A program made the translations under genes and the position numbers. Source: Carya illinoinensis (lineage: Eukaryota; Streptophyta; Magnoliopsida; Fagales; Juglandaceae). From it: a stretch of DNA of 64,000 nt. Under the pieces are notes generated by a model. It worked only from the letters and a program-made list of their open reading frames with translations. It was not told where the DNA came from and did no database searches. This document shows positions 61,028 through 64,000 of this stretch, piece after piece. The DNA lies in contig NC_056755.1 of NCBI RefSeq assembly GCF_018687715.1, positions 11,777,501-11,841,500 on the forward strand, read 5' to 3'. Positions within the stretch are counted from its first letter, which is position 1; each line of letters begins with the position of its first letter.

Positions 61028-62496
61028 CATCACGTTTAGATAATGAAATGAATTTAGATATTTTTGTAAATAGTAATGAAAAAATAATAATAAAATATTA
61101 ATTAAAAATAAATAAATAATAATAAAATATTATGATACCAATCCCTTATAACTTTTAACTTAATTCTTCATGAGCAAGCGTCTAAACGCTCTTGATGAGT
61201 CGTCATGTTCTCCCAAGCAATGATGCATTGACTTCTCCTCCTTTTTTATTTCTCTTATATATATATATATATAAATACGAACATTATCCAAATGGAAATG
61301 CTTATTTTATAGATGGTAGCCACCGATTCTCTTTTTTTTTTTTTTTTTTTTTTCTTACTTAATTGTAAATATTTTTTTGATGAATTTCTAAGTTTTTTAA
61401 TAAATTTTAAAAAATATTTAAGAAAAAAAAAAACCTAATCGGTGGATCTTACGGTGGACTCCGTCCTGTGAGTAGCACCACCCCCTTATCCAAATGACAA
61501 AAGAGAAAACAGGATACATTGAACAGTGGATAACATCTAAAACCTATAGAAAGTGACAAAAAGCAGTAAGTTTCCATCCCGCAAGGGGTGATTGTCAGAT
61601 TGGTGAGTAAAATGATTTGAAAGTTCAGCGTTGAACAGAATAATTTTATCAGAGATATCCCCATCCAGTACACGTTGAGCATTGATTAGGTATTAGGTTG
61701 CATCGAATAAATATTAAGTTAAAAGAGTCGGCTCACTTTCAATTCTCCAAAATGATTATGGCATATTTGTTTTAATTTTATTTAAAACAAAAAACAAAAA
61801 CCAATACCATGAAAAGTTGAGAACCAGTACATTGGGCCTTGAGTCAATGGTAGGTAGTAGATGCAGTAGACAAGAAGTAGATTTGGGATGTGGTGGGGAC
61901 ATACGAAGAAGAAAAGTAGTAATAGAAATGGCAGCCAGGAGGCTATTAATTGCACCTGCATAGCGCCTTGAGCGTTGAAAGCAGCAGGTGGTTGAATTAG
62001 GATCCCTTATCCTATATTGCTAGGGTTGCAGTTAATAGGGTAGACCGTAGATGAGTGAGATTTAATGAAGACGATCTCCATTTCAAGACAACCAACTATA
62101 TTCTTTAGGAATAGCCAACTCAGGGGGATGCCCTTTGTTCAGTTGGCAAGTCGCACTCGGCTCTCTTAATTGGCAGGCTAACAACAACTAACAAGAGACT
62201 AGCGCCAACTTATTTTATGTAATTATAGATTATTTATGTAAATATAAAATGGGAATATTAATTATTATGAAAATGATCTGATTATTACTCCAAAGAGCTA
62301 AAGAATGCCACGTGGCCGAGATCAACGTTAGGTGAAGGAGCAAACGAATGCATTCCACATGGGGAGACTGCTACCTCTCTAGACAGGAGACTGCTACCTC
62401 TCTGAACTGGCCGACGAGAAGAGACTGTTAATGTCTTCTTCTGTGCTTTGAGATGACGGGCGAAGACGGCGGTGCTTTTTGTACAAATTGAGGGAA
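61028..62496. other. Upstream spacer of TPP2
   Basis: Contains a poly-T run (61330-61353), a TA microsatellite (61258-61272) and non-repetitive sequence. A 77-codon open frame on the - strand (61449-61682) has no product I recognise. Confidence 0.4.
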
Positions 62497-63012
62497 GACT
62501 ACGTGGGACCCAACACGCGGGTGGACCTCCCAGAATTTCTGTGGGTGTAATTAAGAGTGGGTTCCACTTAAAGAATTTTTATTTTCTTTTTCTTTTTTTA
62601 TTTCTTGGGAGAGGCCATCGATATATCTTGTCTTTTTGTGTGCGGTCGCAACTATAAATGGGCCATGCTGCGGGTAAATTTTTCTGGCACCATACTTTCG
62701 CACTCTCCCTCTCTTTAGCCTTTGCTTTCTGAACGCAGACTGTCTCTGTTCATTCCTCGTCTTCGCAGTTCTCTCCTTCTGCTTTTCTTATAACTCATAT
62801 TCGAAGCACGAGTGCTCTGTACCCTTCATATTACCTAGCTGTCTCGTACTCTGTTTTCCTCTTATCTCGGGTTTGAAGTTGTTTCTGCTCTTCCCCATAA
62901 TTTTTTCTCCAATCTGCTTATTCTGTTTTCGGTATTCGTAGTCTTGGTTTGGTCTTCTTTGGAAGAGAAAGAAACGTATTGGTTTGGCCAAAAAGTTTTA
63001 AAAGCTGTAAAG
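62497..63012 (+). promoter_or_regulatory. TPP2 promoter and 5' leader
   Basis: Homologous to the TPP1 promoter: GTGGGACCCAACACGCGGGT, TTTTGTGTGCGGTCGCAACT, TATA box TATAAAT at 62653-62659, GGGCCATGCTG. The leader has an extra stretch of about 60 bases (TTGCTTTCTGAACGCAGACT and following) absent from TPP1. After the likely start site (about 62685) I find no upstream ATG, unlike TPP1. Confidence 0.7.
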
Positions 63013-63956
63013 ATGACGAAACAGAATGTGCTAGCCTCTGATACCAAATCTCGTGTCAACCTGGCAATTACTATGGGCATGTCGGAACAGTCAATTTTCA
63101 CCGCAGCAACGGCCGGCGGATACATTTCCATTTCAACGCCGAAGAAGTTTCCTAAGAAGTATCTGAAGAACCTTGAGATCTGTAGGGAAGGAAGAATAAG
63201 TGCTTGGGTTGACTCGATGAGAGCTTGTTCTCCTACCCGTATCAGAACCGCGCCTCCTTTGGCCGACCATGACCAGAGTTCCTGGATTGTGAGTCATAAC
63301 ATTTCTCAACGAAAAAAGCTTTTTTCTTTTCCCTTTTTCCCTTTTTTGGTGGTTGTGTTAGGTTTCAGAATGATGAATCTGATTATTGCTGTATTGTTAT
63401 TCGAAAACAGGATCACCATCCATCAGCCTTGGACATGTTTGAGCAAATCATTGATGCCTCAAAGGGAAAGCAGATAGTAATGTTTCTGGACTATGACGGC
63501 ACACTCTCTCCGATAGTCGATGACCCGGATCGAGCTTTCATGTCTGATGCGGTTAGTTCTCCTCATCTTCCTCGCTGGATTCATCTTAATTTTATATGCC
63601 CACAACTTTCAAAAGTGATTAAACTATGTCTTCTTTCTTCGTACAACTCAGATGAGAAAGACGGTGAGAAAACTTGCGGCCTGTTTTCCCACTGCCATTG
63701 TGAGTGGGAGGTGCAGAGATAAGGTACATTTTTCAAGAAGTTTGATTCTTTTATTTTCTTGTAGCCATACTATTTCGATTGTTTAGGTTTAAATTACTTT
63801 TTCTTCTAAAGATAAGTCGATAGCTTTTGAGTTAAAGAAGCTTTGTTGTTTTATAATCTGCAGGTGTATAGTTTCGTACGATTAGCAGAGTTGTACTATG
63901 CCGGAAGCCATGGCATGGACATTAAAGGACCGGCAAAAGGCTCCAAATACAAGAAA
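63013..63956 (+). CDS. TPP: Trehalose-6-phosphate phosphatase TPP2, 5' half (runs off window)
   Basis: Visible exons: 63013-63288, 63411-63551, 63652-63723, 63864-63956, in phase and matching TPP1 exons 1-4. Exon 1 is 12 bases longer, adding four residues around [14 protein letters not shown]. The catalytic [20 protein letters not shown] and IVSGRCRDK are intact and exon 4 gives [16 protein letters not shown]. The donor GTGAGT follows at 63957, and the remaining exons lie beyond 64000. Same enzyme activity as TPP1 expected. Nothing seen so far suggests a pseudogene. Confidence 0.93.
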
Positions 63957-64000
63957 GTGAGTGAGCTGAAGCTATTTTTGTACTTCCTCTGATATCTTAT

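Noticed and set aside
61449..61682. A 77-codon - strand ORF upstream of TPP2
   Set aside because: No recognisable domain, no promoter, and length within chance expectation for the region.

Overview
The window is nuclear DNA of a dicot plant, probably a woody species. The evidence is a gene with many GT-AG introns, chromovirus and SIRE-type LTR retrotransposons, a CACTA transposon, plant tRNA-derived SINEs, LINE remnants, and AT-rich MITEs repeated within the window. The MITE and LTR styles remind me of Fagales such as walnut relatives, but I cannot prove the taxon.

The only host genes I can support are two tandem-paralogous trehalose-6-phosphate phosphatase (TPP) genes on the + strand. TPP1 (17568-20249) is complete: 11 exons, 368 residues, all HAD-type catalytic motifs intact. 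TPP2 starts at 63013 and runs off the right edge after four visible exons. Homology between the loci includes the promoter and leader. The starts are 45.4 kb apart and the space between is almost all transposon sequence.

Layout. 1-420: GC-rich repeat. 424-11773: a Ty3/Gypsy Tekay/Del-like chromovirus on the - strand with about 3.1-kb LTRs and a degraded gag-pol that holds a likely spliceosomal intron, frameshifts, stops and a 387-bp internal duplication. About 12430-16801: solo LTR of a related family. 17085-20249: TPP1. 21215-32550: an 11.3-kb CACTA (En/Spm) element with ATT target duplications, a decayed TNP2-type transposase, a second transposase-associated gene, an antisense 'plant transposon protein' gene and a nested SINE. 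36466-43976: a Ty1/Copia SIRE-like element with GAAAG target duplications. 45509-45612: a second SINE. 51190-51600 and 52595-56570: LINE/RNase H remnants, the second split by a probable solo LTR. 62497-64000: TPP2 promoter and 5' half.

The most unusual object is the SIRE-like Copia element. It has no matching LTR pair. Its left terminus is a 59-bp unit made of the last bases of U5 preceded by their own inverted copy. Its right terminus is a 950-bp near-perfect palindrome made of the first 472 bp of U3 followed by an inverted copy. Perfect 5-bp target duplications flank this structure, so it appears to have integrated already carrying fold-back ends, as expected from self-primed (snap-back) reverse transcription at both ends. 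The same element carries two paralogous coiled-coil ORFs antisense to pol, each with its own TATA-like box.
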